Positions 11,601 to 21,533 of a DNA stretch of 64,000 nucleotides are shown piece after piece. Source of the DNA: Zygnema cylindricum (taxonomy: Eukaryota > Streptophyta > Zygnematophyceae > Zygnematales > Zygnemataceae); NCBI GenBank assembly GCA_037447655.1, contig JBBHKE010001952.1, positions 1 to 64,000 of the forward strand. The letters run 5' to 3'. Both the position numbers and the translations under genes were made by a program. How positions within the stretch are numbered: the stretch's first letter is position 1; every line of letters starts with the position of its first letter. The notes beneath the pieces are model-generated. The model had not been told where the DNA came from. It saw only the letters and a list, made by a program, of their open reading frames with translations, and did not search any database.

Positions 11601-14250
11601 ACCCCACTGAGAATTTGACTTGGAAGTTTAAGCTGTGAGCAACAATTTATTCGAAAGCGACAAACAGACCATAATTTCAAACGACAAAAAACCAAAAGAA
11701 AACAGCCAAATAAATTAAAAGGCCAAGATTGTCATTCGCTACAAAAGAGTATGTAAAGAGTACCTCAAGCTGGGTATTCAGGGCATCACCGGAAACCTCT
11801 GCAGTACCGCCACTCCGCTGTACTGCCCCTGTCACAGAAGCAAGACTGATCTGCATCCACAATATGGAAGCATGGTTTAAGACACGGAGGTAGTGAACGT
11901 AAGCACAAAAGCTTAACTTGCTTCGATTATTATTGACGGTACATGAACTGTTGTACCATTGAACAATTTTGAGATAGCATTTTAAAATACAATCTGTCTT
12001 TGGAACCAAATCACCATACAAGCTTGAAACCTGAAGGCAGAAAATTTCCTCGAGCCATAAATTCCACAAAGCCCAAGATGATACTACGATATTGCTATAA
12101 TTCTAAGAGCCTACTCGGACAAAGTTTCCTCCTTATTGCAGGTAGAACAAATGGGACATGAACATAACACCTTATCGGCAGGTTCTTCTTTGCCACCACC
12201 TTTAACCAGAAGCTGGCCTCCAACCTGCTCAAGACATGCCGAGTCAAGGCCCGAGTTAAGTGTAAATACTGCAGAACATAAACTGCACAAAACCTTGGCA
12301 AAGCTATAAAGTACTTTTATGACCTTAAACACTAATAAAAAGGAAAACTAAACAAAAACGTGGAACCAGGAATACCGTAACCGAGCGTGTTTGGCAGACT
12401 CATCCATAATGAACGACATGCACAGCCAAGGGAATTACGCTGTATCAATATTAGTGTTGATGGTTTTTTTTCGCCACTTCAAACATATTTTTTCCGTGCA
12501 CACTTGTCTGAGTGTTAAACCAACCGCTGCGATTGAAAGGCAAGAATTCCACCTTCAGCCTCCAATAAAAAATCGGACATTTGCGCACTGAGAAAAAATG
12601 TTTGAAGTAGTGAAAAAAACATTAACACTAATAGCGATACACGGTGTAGTTAATGGGAAGATAAATGGCCGATTAAGTTGAAACTGCATAAAAGTGCATC
12701 ATCTTTCATAAATCTACTGTGGCATCACCCGGACCATGTTCCCGTTGAATTGAAAAAAAAAAACAACGTGGCTGCAAAAATTCCATCATGGAGAAAAATC
12801 GTTGGAAAATTCCAGCTTGCAATTTGGCAATAATAACTTTGTAAATGCTCAACAAGGTGGATAGGCATTTTGGTGCAGCACTGCAGGTTTTGAAATTCTT
12901 ATACATCAATCCAACAAATCCTTGCGGAGTAGCATATAGTGTTACATGCAATTAAAAGCACTCACAAGGCCAAGTTCATGGTCTTCCAAGAGCAGCACCC
13001 GGAGCCCGTTGGAGAGCACAACCTGAAAAATAGTTCGCCAAAAACCTCTCCACATTGTGGTTAACGCAGGTTTAAAAATTTCAAACTACACAGCCCGTTA
13101 CTACTAGATTTAACATCACGACTTATTCTAGCCGAAAATCATAAAATAGTGTTAATAACAATATTTAAGGGAGTAGACTACAATTCACCATTTCTCCCTA
13201 GACTAAATGAGTACTATACATTCTAACTTCGCATTTATACCAATAATTTCTTTACTCTAATAGAGATGGGCAGTGTAACGTAACAGAACTTAAACAAAAC
13301 ACCAACTACACCAGCAACAATCCACCATCCTGTTGTGTTTCAAAAAAAAATGTCATAATAATTTACATTTTTCCTGAGAACAAAAGTTTATGTTGCTCTA
13401 ACAGTGAGTGTTACAAGGCATTAGTTTACAGAATTCACCTTCTCATAAGGGGGTAAACGAAGGTCGCGCAATGGGGGAAACTCCGTAGGAATTGGAAGCA
13501 GGTTCTGCCGGTTCCCATCAGTTTGAAGAGCAAGAGAAGAAATAGACTCCGCAGATACACTGCATTGTCGGGAAAAATGGAATCGAATTCATGACCATAA
13601 TTAAGGTAACTTCTAAAGTAAACTTCTCAGAAACAGACTTGAGAAAAAGGCAACATCAGAATTGAGTTTATTGGCGATTTTACATTCACACATATTTTTC
13701 CTCACACGCCTTCAGCCACACCCTGGAGATTCAAATTCATAAACAATCAAAACAGCTAATATTTCTCTCGCCGGCCTTTGTACTTCACCGATGATTGAAC
13801 AGAAACTGTATTCAGTGACACTTACCTGCCGGGGGAATCGAAAATGACAAGCAAAGCAGCCAAAATAACGGCTGCCACTGAACGCAAGAAAAAAGAAGGG
13901 AACCCTAACTCGCCAGGAAAGTCTGTTCCATGGCCAACCAAATGTTCGCCTTCTGACTTAACGGCCTCATGGAGAACTCTCCCGTCCTTAAACAGAACTG
14001 GAAGTATGGGTCGCTTTTCGGCAATGCCCAAACCTGTTTGGGAGGCTTCATTTTGGTGACTGCAGTTGACGGCAAAATTCCGTCTTCCAAATTTCCATTT
14101 CCTGCACGCAGGAATAACGTCGAGCTGAAGCACTCGTCCGTACACAGAAGGGAAAGCGGAAATGAAGGGTCTATATGAAGATTGAGAAAAACGACAACAC
14201 TCTCCGGCAATGTTGATTGAACCGCCTAGCACATGGCACGAGATAGCCAT
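5695..14250 (-). CDS. M16-family (pitrilysin/processing-peptidase type) protein lacking HxxEH, organelle-directed
   Basis: Spliced gene. Exons on the minus strand: 13826-14250, 13439-13559, 12966-13022, 12171-12224, 11764-11850, 11381-11486, 10714-10799, 9391-9527, 8878-9069, 8094-8202, 7591-7656, about 7047 or 7063 to 7101, 6457-6517 and 5695-5926. All junctions have GT/AG ends and matching phases, except that a short segment between the exon ending at 7101 and 6457-6517 is unresolved. Product about 600-620 residues. Residues 1-110 look like a transit peptide; a hydrophobic segment (VAAVILAALLVIF) lies near 120-135. The first M16 domain starts at NGLRVLLLEDHELGL (about 185). Where catalytic members carry HxxEH this protein has SLASVTGAVQRSGG, so zinc binding is lost. 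GIWGDFD (about 366) and a second M16 domain with FGGRLFDEVRSREGLAYSV (about 448-470) follow, keeping the Arg/Tyr pair used for substrate binding. By family analogy it is a non-catalytic partner subunit like MPP-alpha or bacterial YmxG/PqqG-type proteins. The compartment is inferred. Confidence 0.85.
7711..7979. repeat. Degenerate short-period repeats in an intron of the M16 gene
   Basis: Within the intron 7657-8093, blocks of ACATG, GTGAC/GATGTGAC, GGTGAGGTGA and finally GGACA pentamers follow each other. The long frames across it are repeat translations, not exons. Confidence 0.85.
9598..9770. repeat. Degenerate tandem repeat, unit near AATTAGAGCATA
   Basis: About fourteen imperfect units of roughly 12 bp (AAATTAGAGCAT and variants) lie in the intron between exons 9391-9527 and 10714-10799 of the M16 gene. 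Confidence 0.8.
12436..12648. mobile_element. M1-type MITE in an M16-gene intron
   Basis: Ends TACGCTGTATCAATATTAG and CTAATAGCGATACACGGTGTA, imperfectly inverted. The interior shares CCGTGCACACTTGTC-like words with the copy at 14603-14810. It sits between exons 12171-12224 and 12966-13022. Confidence 0.7.
13088..13277. mobile_element. M1-related MITE in an M16-gene intron
   Basis: Ends TACACAGCCCGTTACTACTAG and CTAATAGAGATGGGCAGTGTA, i.e. a CACTGCCCAT variant of the family end shared with the copy at 60961-61161. It lies between exons 12966-13022 and 13439-13559. Confidence 0.7.
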
Positions 14251-14375
14251 GGCGAGGAGGCCAGGGTACCACTGTACAGTGTCCACCTGGTGCCGCTCTA
14301 TCTCACAGCGAAGGTACAACAAAATACGATAAAAGTGAATTTCAAACGTCGAAGCAAATTTTGTAATTAGCACAG

Positions 14376-14594
14376 TACACCGCCAATCGCTATTAGCGTT
14401 GTGTACGCTAATCCCGTCCCGCTTCTTTTTTTTTATTCTCAAATAGAATTATCCACACTATTTAAAAAACGCCCTAATTCCTAATTAGAGTTATCGATTT
14501 CTTCCAAAATTTCCAAATTCCCAATTAGCGTATACCACGCTAAATAATAGTATACGCTAATCAAACGTACACGCTAATAGCGATTGGCGGTGTA
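14376..14594. mobile_element. M1-type MITE upstream of the M16 gene
   Basis: Strong ends: TACACCGCCAATCGCTATTA and the matching TAATAGCGATTGGCGGTGTA. It lies 126 bp upstream of the proposed M16 start codon, so it may contribute 5' untranslated or promoter sequence. Confidence 0.85.
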
Positions 14595-14602
14595 CTGTAC
14601 AG

Positions 14603-14810
14603 TACACCGTGAATCGCTACAGTATTAGGGTTGATAATTTTTTCGCCGCTTGAAACATCTTTTCTCCGTACACACTTGTCCAATTTTCAAATTGAGACCG
14701 CCAATCGGAAGCTAAGAATCTTACCTCTCAATCGTAACCGTCAGATGTACAATCCGACAGGTGTGTGAGTGACGAAAAAAACATAAACACTAATAGCGAT
14801 ACACGGTGCA
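14603..14810. mobile_element. M1-type MITE, head to tail with the previous copy
   Basis: Ends TACACCGTGAATCGCTACAG and TAATAGCGATACACGGTGCA, separated from the preceding copy by 8 bp (CTGTACAG). The interior matches the sub-family at 12436-12648. Confidence 0.8.
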
Positions 14811-15401
14811 CTGTACCGAAGCGCATATGAAATATTACGAGAAGCTGATTTGTTATTTTTGATTTTTGAACCATAGATTAAAAAGTTCCGCATTTTTTCC
14901 CGTGTTACGTAGGTGTGAAGTAGGAGTAAGGGCACTTTCCCATGTAACCGAAACTTTAATATTGTAACTTTGTTTCTAGCGAAGATTCTCCGTACAGATT
15001 TCAGAGCATTCCGATGTAAGCGGAAATAACTTGTTACTTCAAAAGGTGATAAGCGTAGAGATATACGAAAGATGTAACACATAAACGGTACACAAAATGT
15101 TGCGAAACTTCCACTCGGCTTCAATTTCTGACGTCCACCCGCACGCTGTTCAGTTTCTGTCACTTCGCAATATCTGAACGCCACATTGTCGACGTGGAGG
15201 CATTGCAGATGTTTAGGGTTTGTGACATTGTGACGTCACGCATGTCACGCTCAACTATGATAGCGCCGACGTCACAAATTTAACACTTTCCGCCATGGTT
15301 TCCCGAATGTTTTTTTTTGTCTTTTCTTACTCTACTTGTCATCAAAAATACGCCCAAAGATAGTCAAAAGAAATCGTTTTCAGTGATTTTTCATTTGATA
15401 C
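14811..15401. repeat. Dispersed repeat Z, first copy
   Basis: 14813-15200 is homologous to 21540-21730 plus 22485-22680 (shared GTACCGAAGCGCATAT, AAGTTCCGCATTTTTTCCCG and CGCCACATTGTCGACGTG). In the second copy an element is inserted at the TAA corresponding to 15027-15029 here, so this copy is the empty site. No reading frame of note. Confidence 0.75.
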
Positions 15402-15914
15402 TACACCGCGCATCGTAATTAGAGTAATGAAAAAATTAGAGTAAAAAAAGAGAAAAAAATAATTAGAGTAATTTACTCTAATTTATGTGATAAAGCTGTT
15501 TCAAAAAGGAATTTAGTAATTTACTCTAATTTATGCGGTGTACTCTAATTTGGCAAGTTAATATCCTCTACTGTAAATAAGGTATTCGTACAGAATCTGA
15601 CAAAACGTACAGTTTATCGTCACTATGACGTTCGCAATACGCGTTTTGTTAAAACGCAGTTACATGATAATGGCCTGTATTAAATCATTATTTGTACTTT
15701 TTTACTTATAAAAGTACAATTTTGCACGGTCGGACGTCGTCCGTACTCCACACTATTTAAAACTAACATATATTAGAATTAAAAACGCTAATTAAACCTT
15801 ACCTAAATTAGAATAATGAAAAAATTAGAATCGATTACTCTATTTGATGTGATAGAGTCAAAATTTCGAGCGACCGAATTAGAGTAATTTACTCTAATTA
15901 CGATTCGCGGTGTA
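15402..15914. mobile_element. Long M1-type MITE
   Basis: 513 bp with ends TACACCGCGCATCGTAATTA and TAATTACGATTCGCGGTGTA. The interior is AT-rich with repeated TTAGAGTAAT words and no coding capacity. Confidence 0.8.
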
Positions 15915-16440
15915 CTAGTAAATCAAGCTTGTTACACGGCATGGACTGTGTCCTATTTTCATGCCCGTTACACGAACCTGGACAGTGTTCCATTTGTCAT
16001 GCCCGTTTTACATGCCAGTTACAATTGGGACCATGTCCTGTTTATTTAACCGTCGAAGTACTACAGTACTCAACTGTACTGTTTTAAACGTCCGTAAGGA
16101 CTTTTTTAGACGCGACCCAAAACAAAACGATTGACGCAACCGGTTGACAGGATCGAGCAACAAAGATCAAACCGGGACAGTGTCCCGTTTATCGTGCCCG
16201 TTTACACGCGCATGGACCGCGTCCTGTTTATCGAAACGTCCAAGTACTTTTTGTACTATTCAAGGCGTCCGTACGTACGTTTGTAGACGCGACCCAAAAC
16301 AACACAACGATTGACGAAAATTTGCGATTCGCCTCACAGAGTTACCCGTTCGATGACGTCGGCGAAGGGACAACGCTACCCTGTTCGGTGACGTCGGCGA
16401 GGGGACACGCCATTTACGGGTGCAGACGAACATAAAGTTT
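15915..16440. repeat. Imperfect large direct repeat
   Basis: Blocks around 15945-16140 and 16165-16330 repeat the order GGACAGTGT(C/T)CC, CATGCCCGTTTACA-like, GTCCTGTTTAT, GTACTTTTTGTACT, GACGCGACCCAAAACAA and ACGATTGACG. No gene recognised. Confidence 0.6.
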
Positions 16441-16941
16441 GCCTATTTAAAGGTTTCCAAAAGGGACAACCAACGGTCTATAATTTGTATAAAGATTATA
16501 TACATTTTTCGTTGCAAGAATTGTGAGATAGACTTGGTAGTGGGAGAGGGAGAGAGAGAGAGGCGCTTTCACGGGCTTCGCTTTTGCGAAATGGCGTCCG
16601 TTGCTCGAGACCCCTCCGTGGGCCCCTAAACGGAAAAAACGCACAGAAAAAAGTCACGCACAGGTTGGAAACATGCACTGGGTTTTTATTTTTTATTCCG
16701 TGCACAATGATTGTCAAGAAATTATAACACGTGCGACAACATCTGTTCAACCGATTGACCGTCAAATTTATACTCAACGGTACTTTATTTGTACCGATAT
16801 GTACTTCAAACGTACATTTTTTGACAAAATGACGTAAGTGACTGTGCGCAACCAAAACAGTCACTGTCATGATCAATTCTCTAAAAAATATAGCGTAATG
16901 AAACAATTAGCGTACTTTACGGTAAATTGTGTTTTTTCGGG
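16441..16941. other. Gene-free stretch with a GA-rich tract
   Basis: Contains a GAGAGAGAG tract near 16540. 16660-16750 resembles 43680-43770 (GTGTTTTTTATT..CCGTGCACA, GGCACGTGCGACAACAT-like), so it is repeat DNA. No exon signals. Confidence 0.5.
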
Positions 16942-17781
16942 TACACCATGATACTAATTTATAGTGTTGTGTATCGGTAAAGAAATTATCGCGATAACAC
17001 CGATACCGATAGTTATCGGTTATCCAACGGTCAGAGTTACCGATATATTAGTACCTTTTGTACTTTTTGTTCTTATTACACGTGGCAGGTTTCCAATGGA
17101 TCCCAAGAAAAAAAGGGACAAAGCAATGGCGTCAGTTGTGAAAGGTTCATCGTTTAACTGGAGCCGTATATATCTTATGCCGGATATTGTACTTTCGGCT
17201 TGTTCAACTGATCTGATTGGTAGGCACCTCAGTACGTTTTTTTTTGTTTATGATTTACATTATGATTGGTCGTACGTTTATCTGTACGGTCCGTACATAT
17301 ATCCCCTTACCGATATATCGATTATCGGCTACCCGAGAAAAGGCCCATATAGTTTATTGGAAAATCCTTACCGATACACAACACTACTAATTTAACATGT
17401 ACTCTAATTTTTAAATTGCTTTGTAAAAAATTTCGGCACATAATATGTCCACACTATAACATGTAGATGTACGAAATTGTTCAAATCGTACGCCATCGCG
17501 TTTTTTTTACATCTGCGTATGCCGGAAAATATTTACGCAATTATATATTATTAAATTTTCTGTACTTTTAAATTTAAAAATGTACGGAATAGTACAAATC
17601 TGGTAGTCCGTACACCACACTATTTAAAAAGGCACTAAATTACAGTTATGAAACGTATTGAGCGGAGTACCTCAAATAACGTGCAAAAACATTTAGCGTA
17701 CTTTATTTTATTTGAGAATTTGCCCCAAAAAAAGGGGTACCCCAATTAGCGTCATGTACGCTAATAGCGATTCACGGTGTA
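16942..17781. mobile_element. M1-type MITE carrying a nested M3 element
   Basis: Left end TACACCATGATACTAATTTA, right end TAATAGCGATTCACGGTGTA. 16963-17385 is a second element inside it. The outer element ends immediately next to the long hairpin at 17782. Confidence 0.65.
16963..17385. mobile_element. MITE family M3, nested
   Basis: Inverted ends AGTGTTGTGTATCGGTAA and TTACCGATACACAACACT match perfectly over 18 bp. The interior is rich in ATCGGT/ACCGAT. The 143-codon frame crossing it is not like any transposase I know. Confidence 0.8.
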
Positions 17782-18173
17782 GTTTCTCACTTCATGTGAG
17801 CTCAACTGTGAGAGCACACACCGACATTTGACTTAACCGCAAAAATGTAATCTTATCGCGAACCATTACAATGAACTTGAGGACGACGTAAAACATGTAT
17901 AAATTCGCACGAAACCAAACAAACTTCGTACAAAAAAAAAAGCGTACCCACGTATAAATATCGATGAAACTAAAATGACGCGTCGTCACGCGCGACCAAA
18001 TTATTTATAATATTTTTTATTTTGTACGAAGTTTATTTGGTTGCGTGCGATTTTATACATGTTGTACGTGATCCTCAAGTTCAGTGTAACGGTTCGCGAT
18101 AAGATAACATTTATGCGGTTAAGTCAAATGTCGGTGTGTGCTCTCACAGTTGAGCTCACGTGAAGTGAGAAAC
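17782..18173. repeat. Long foldback: two 150-bp inverted arms, 92-bp loop
   Basis: Left arm 17782-17931 starts GTTTCTCACTTCATGTGAGC; right arm 18024-18173 ends with the near-complement GCTCACGTGAAGTGAGAAAC. Reading inward the arms stay complementary with few mismatches to GTACGAAGTTT. A transcript would fold into one long duplex. No protein is encoded. Confidence 0.9.
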
Positions 18174-18501
18174 TTACCTGCGCGCAACCATTTTATTTAT
18201 ATGTGGTTGCCGCAGTTTTATAACAATAGACCTGCGCCGGCCATGTGAATTGGTTTTTTTTTATGACGGTCGACGTTCGCAAGCGCGACCCTTTTTTAAC
18301 CGTCGTTACAATATTTCGCCAGTCAAATTTGTTCAACAAGTTGACCGTCAAATCTAAACTTAAAGGTACATAGCTTGTACGAAAATGTACTTCAAATGTA
18401 CAATTTCTGACAACTACCTGCGCGCAGCAAAATCATCTCTGCGATTAGCAATTCCCAATTAGTATATGTGTTTTTTTTGGAAAAAAACAAATTCCCAATT
18501 A
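18174..18501. other. Gene-free stretch, MITE debris
   Basis: Contains CTGCGATTAGCAATTCCCAATTAG near 18440, probably part of an M1-type element that was split by the large insertion starting at 18502. Its right end survives at 21467-21533. Confidence 0.5.
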
Positions 18502-19208
18502 GGGTCAAGTTCCATCAGACGTTTCTGTAATCGTACGGCCAACTCTATGGGCCGGGTTAATTGAGGGTAACCTTCCATCAGGCAAAAAGTGGGGTTGTTT
18601 ACTGGAGAAGGTACCTTGCCATATTAAGCCGTACGATTTTATTTTTTTTAACAAAAGATGTTTACTAAAAATTCGTTGAGATTCTCCAAACTTCTTGGCG
18701 AAAATTACCACCGTCCGATTTACAATTTTCGCCACAAACGCCCCTTATTTCCAGTATCTGGCTAATCTCCTCCGATTTTCCTCGAAGGACACTTAATGCT
18801 TATTGGACGCGTGTATTGGTCCACTTGTAAAGTCGGAGTCGATCCACGACGGACGCGAAGTTATAAAGTTACATGTGGCAAATGGCTTGTACCTTCTGAC
18901 ATCAAAGCTACCATGTTCGACAACAAAAAAAAATTGGTTTTAGGACTTCCTGTGACGCCTCCTTCATAAATGAGCGATACATCGATAATACATCCACGTA
19001 CAAATGGTACATTCTTGGACATTTGTACAGACTTTAATTTTGCAACGGTTTTCGTGGCCTTTGGTACAACAACAACCCTAAGAACGTTGAGATTGTACAT
19101 TAGCATGACGCTACTAAATATTTTAATCGGCGTTTGCCGTACACATACGCAACTTCAATTTTGTCTTTTTGGAAATGATGATGCTCAACAGGATCCTACG
19201 TGGTACCT

Positions 19209-19665
19209 AAAATTCGATGGGTTTCATTTCCCCACAGAAATTGCAGACCTAAAGAAGCTTATCTAGATAGTGCTGACTCCAAGTTTATACAAACCTGCTG
19301 ACTCCAAGTTTATACAAACCCGAATGACTGACACCTTGACAGTCAGAACTCGTATAAAACTTCACCCCTGTGAAAGAAGACTTTCTGTGTGCTTAGTTTC
19401 ACCACAGAATGCAAAGCTTAAACATGCGTTTTGGACAGCATTCCCCACTTTGACTTTCCCTTAAAAATTCCACCACCCTGGCAAGCAAAAACTCCGACCG
19501 ACTACACCCCTGTGTAGCTTGGACTCCCGTGAGTCCTCCCCAAAATGAATCACCGAATTCGCTCCCTTGAGCAGTTAGTTATTGTTGGCCAAAGATGGCC
19601 TATAAATACATAAGGTCACCTGGAGAGAGGCGCCTCAACACGCTAAGTCCCTTAACTCCTACAAC
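19209..19665 (-). mobile_element. LTR fragment inside H1
   Basis: Reverse-oriented piece of the B/C-type LTR: TATCTAGATAGTGC, CTTCACCCCTGTGAA, CCACTTTGACTTTCCCTTA and CGACTACACCCCTGTGTAG align with 32130-32520. A 25-bp word (TGCTGACTCCAAGTTTATAC...) is duplicated at 19271-19320. It stops where the C/T-rich tract starts. Confidence 0.75.
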
Positions 19666-20371
19666 CCCATCTCCTCCATCTCCTCTTCCGTCTCCCCCTC
19701 CTCCCCCATCTCCTCCTCCGTTTTCTCCTCCATATCCGCCTCTAAGATCACCACCATCCTTATCTCCTCCTCCCCCATTCACCCCTCCAAGTTTCCCACC
19801 TTCTCCATTTCCTCCCCGATTTCCTCCTTTATCTTCTACTTCGTTTCCACCACCGCTAAGTCCTTCACCATCCCCATTCCCGTCCCGCTCCTTACCCCAT
19901 CCATTTCCCTTTCCAAGTACAGTACCACCACCATCTCTTTTTCAACCTCCCATCCCATGTCCTCCTCCATCTTCCGGTCGAAGTTCTCCATCTCCCCCTT
20001 CATTTCTTTCATATCCCACGCCAGTTCTTCCACCATCACAATTTCCTTCTGTATCGTTCACTCCAAATCCCCCACCACCAGCATCTCCTCCTCCATATCG
20101 CCCTCCGATTTCTCCACCTCCCCCATTTCCTTTACCACCTCCCTCTCCAACTCCTCAATATCCTCCACAAACTGCATATCATCCGTCTCCCCTTCCAAGT
20201 CCTCCACCATATTCTTCCCCCCTCTCCCCTATCTGCACCTCCACCACCTCCACCTCGTACACGTACGATGCCTCCCCTAAAACTTCCATTTTCGTTTTTG
20301 TTGAATTTGTTCATTTAACCAAAAGAAAAAAGGTAGTGGTTACTAGTCAACAACCAAAAAAGTTGAATTAG
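19595..20371 (+). CDS. Proline-rich low-complexity reading frame, doubtful gene
   Basis: A 258-codon open frame, almost wholly Pro/Ser with PPP and SPPP motifs, ending in a basic tail (KRKKVVVTSQQPKKLN). Its first about 23 codons lie in the LTR fragment and the rest is a degenerate CCT/TCC tract, so the frame may simply reflect repeat DNA without stops. It has no signal peptide, and the SPPPP spacing is too irregular for a clear extensin. It could equally be a captured cell-wall-protein fragment in H1 or the reverse complement of an acidic low-complexity coding region. I favour no function. Confidence 0.2.
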   Translation: MAYKYIRSPGERRLNTLSPLTPTTPSPPSPLPSPPPPPSPPPFSPPYPPLRSPPSLSPPPPFTPPSFPPSPFPPRFPPLSSTSFPPPLSPSPSPFPSRSLPHPFPFPSTVPPPSLFQPPIPCPPPSSGRSSPSPPSFLSYPTPVLPPSQFPSVSFTPNPPPPASPPPYRPPISPPPPFPLPPPSPTPQYPPQTAYHPSPLPSPPPYSSPLSPICTSTTSTSYTYDASPKTSIFVFVEFVHLTKRKKVVVTSQQPKKLN

Positions 20372-20629
20372 CTAAGAAAGGTTGATAAGGTTAGAAAATG
20401 TTCGAAGTGAATATGATGTAAAAAATAAAGTGAATAAGTTGATTAAAATTGCAAAGTCATAAAAAATCAACAACCTAATAAGCTGATAAAACTTATGAAG
20501 TGAACCAGCCGAAACAAATCAGTCGACAAATGTAAGTTCAGCAATACAACAAACATACTAAATGTTGAAATATCATAAAATTACTATAATTCAAAATCCA
20601 AAGAAAAAAATTGGAAAAGAAAAAATCAA
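20372..20629. other. AT-rich stretch, nothing recognised
   Basis: Lies inside H1 and is rich in AAG(C/T)TGAT and AATAA words. No frame or terminal repeat recognised. Confidence 0.5.
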
Positions 20630-20929
20630 AGTAGCGATCTAAGTAGATCACATGAAAAGCCCATAACACAACTTACGATAGGACTTACGTCCGCAATTTT
20701 TTTTTCCGGGTTTTCTTTTCCTCGAAATGTCATCCTACGCCGTGTCAGTTCGCTAAGAAATTTCGTCCGGCGGCGTGCGCTGTATTATGATCATACGTCA
20801 AGTTCGTACGTTCGTACAAGAGTGTGTAAAACGCACACCCGTACAGTACGCCTACTCTGCGCGAGTTTTGTGCCAAGTTTTGTGCATCTACTAAAGGCCT
20901 ACCATAAAAACGCCTACTTTTGAACTATG
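20630..20929. mobile_element. M2 element, left end missing
   Basis: Right part matches the other M2 copies (AAAGTAGCGATCTAAG, GGCCTACCATAAAAACGCC, end CCTACTTTTGAACTATG). The left terminal repeat is absent and an unrelated central block replaces part of the interior. Confidence 0.7.
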
Positions 20930-21466
20930 CATGAACCTCTGTTACCAAGTCATAATACGATAGAACTTTTGTACTTTATGCAAACACCAATCTTTTACGC
21001 CTGCTCATTTTTTAGGGTTCCTGTTTTCGAACATGACGAATATACTTTGACGGAAATAGTGTGACGAAAAAAATAGCGCGACGAAGGACCGTTTCGAGAT
21101 TACTTTTTAAATTTTCAGTTGCATTTCTAAAAGTACATACCATGTGCAAATTTCGTCAATTTTTGTTGGTTTTCCATCGTGACACGTAGCTTATTCGTCC
21201 AGCGTGTCACGATAAGTTTTTTTTTTCTGTATCTGCCAACCCACCTCCTAGAGGTACGTTGGCAGCTACAGAGAAAAATGAAGCGAACGCCTCGCGGATG
21301 AACATCCGACGGTCAGTATTCCCTCCCAGGCCTTTGGAGAGTATTAGAAAGATTCTCTGTAATGTTGTTTCGCTTGTAAAAAAAAAATAAGCGGTACAAT
21401 TTTGTACGGATTGTCGCGGATTTATGTAAACTACCCCACTTTTCGACTGATGGAACTTGACCCTTA

Positions 21467-21533
21467 GAGTTAATAACACTAACTTTTTTTTTACGTTATT
21501 TATTCTTTTACTCTAATAGTGATTGGTGATGTA
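21467..21533. mobile_element. Right end of an M1-type MITE split by H1
   Basis: Ends ACTCTAATAGTGATTGGTGATGTA. It directly follows the H1 target duplication, so H1 appears to have inserted into this MITE. Confidence 0.6.

Larger units (their letters stand above)
18502..21463. mobile_element. PIF/Harbinger-like element H1 (non-autonomous)
   Basis: 2.96 kb with inverted ends GGGTCAAGTTCCATCA and TGATGGAACTTGACCC (16 bp, perfect), flanked by TTA on both sides (18499-18501, 21464-21466). A TTA/TAA target is the hallmark of PIF/Harbinger. The right 500 bp is shared with H2 (44842-48904). No transposase is visible. The interior includes an LTR fragment, a proline-rich frame and an M2 remnant, so it is a composite. 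Confidence 0.8.

Noticed and set aside
12111-12332. Cysteine-rich 73-codon minus-strand frame (CSCPICSTC)
   Set aside because: Only 12171-12224 is an M16 exon. The Cys pairs lie in the flanking introns, beyond good GT and AG sites, so the finger-like pattern is chance.
16964-17395. 143-codon frame as an M3 transposase
   Set aside because: No DDE/D pattern or helix-turn-helix; it consists of translated ATCGGT repeats.
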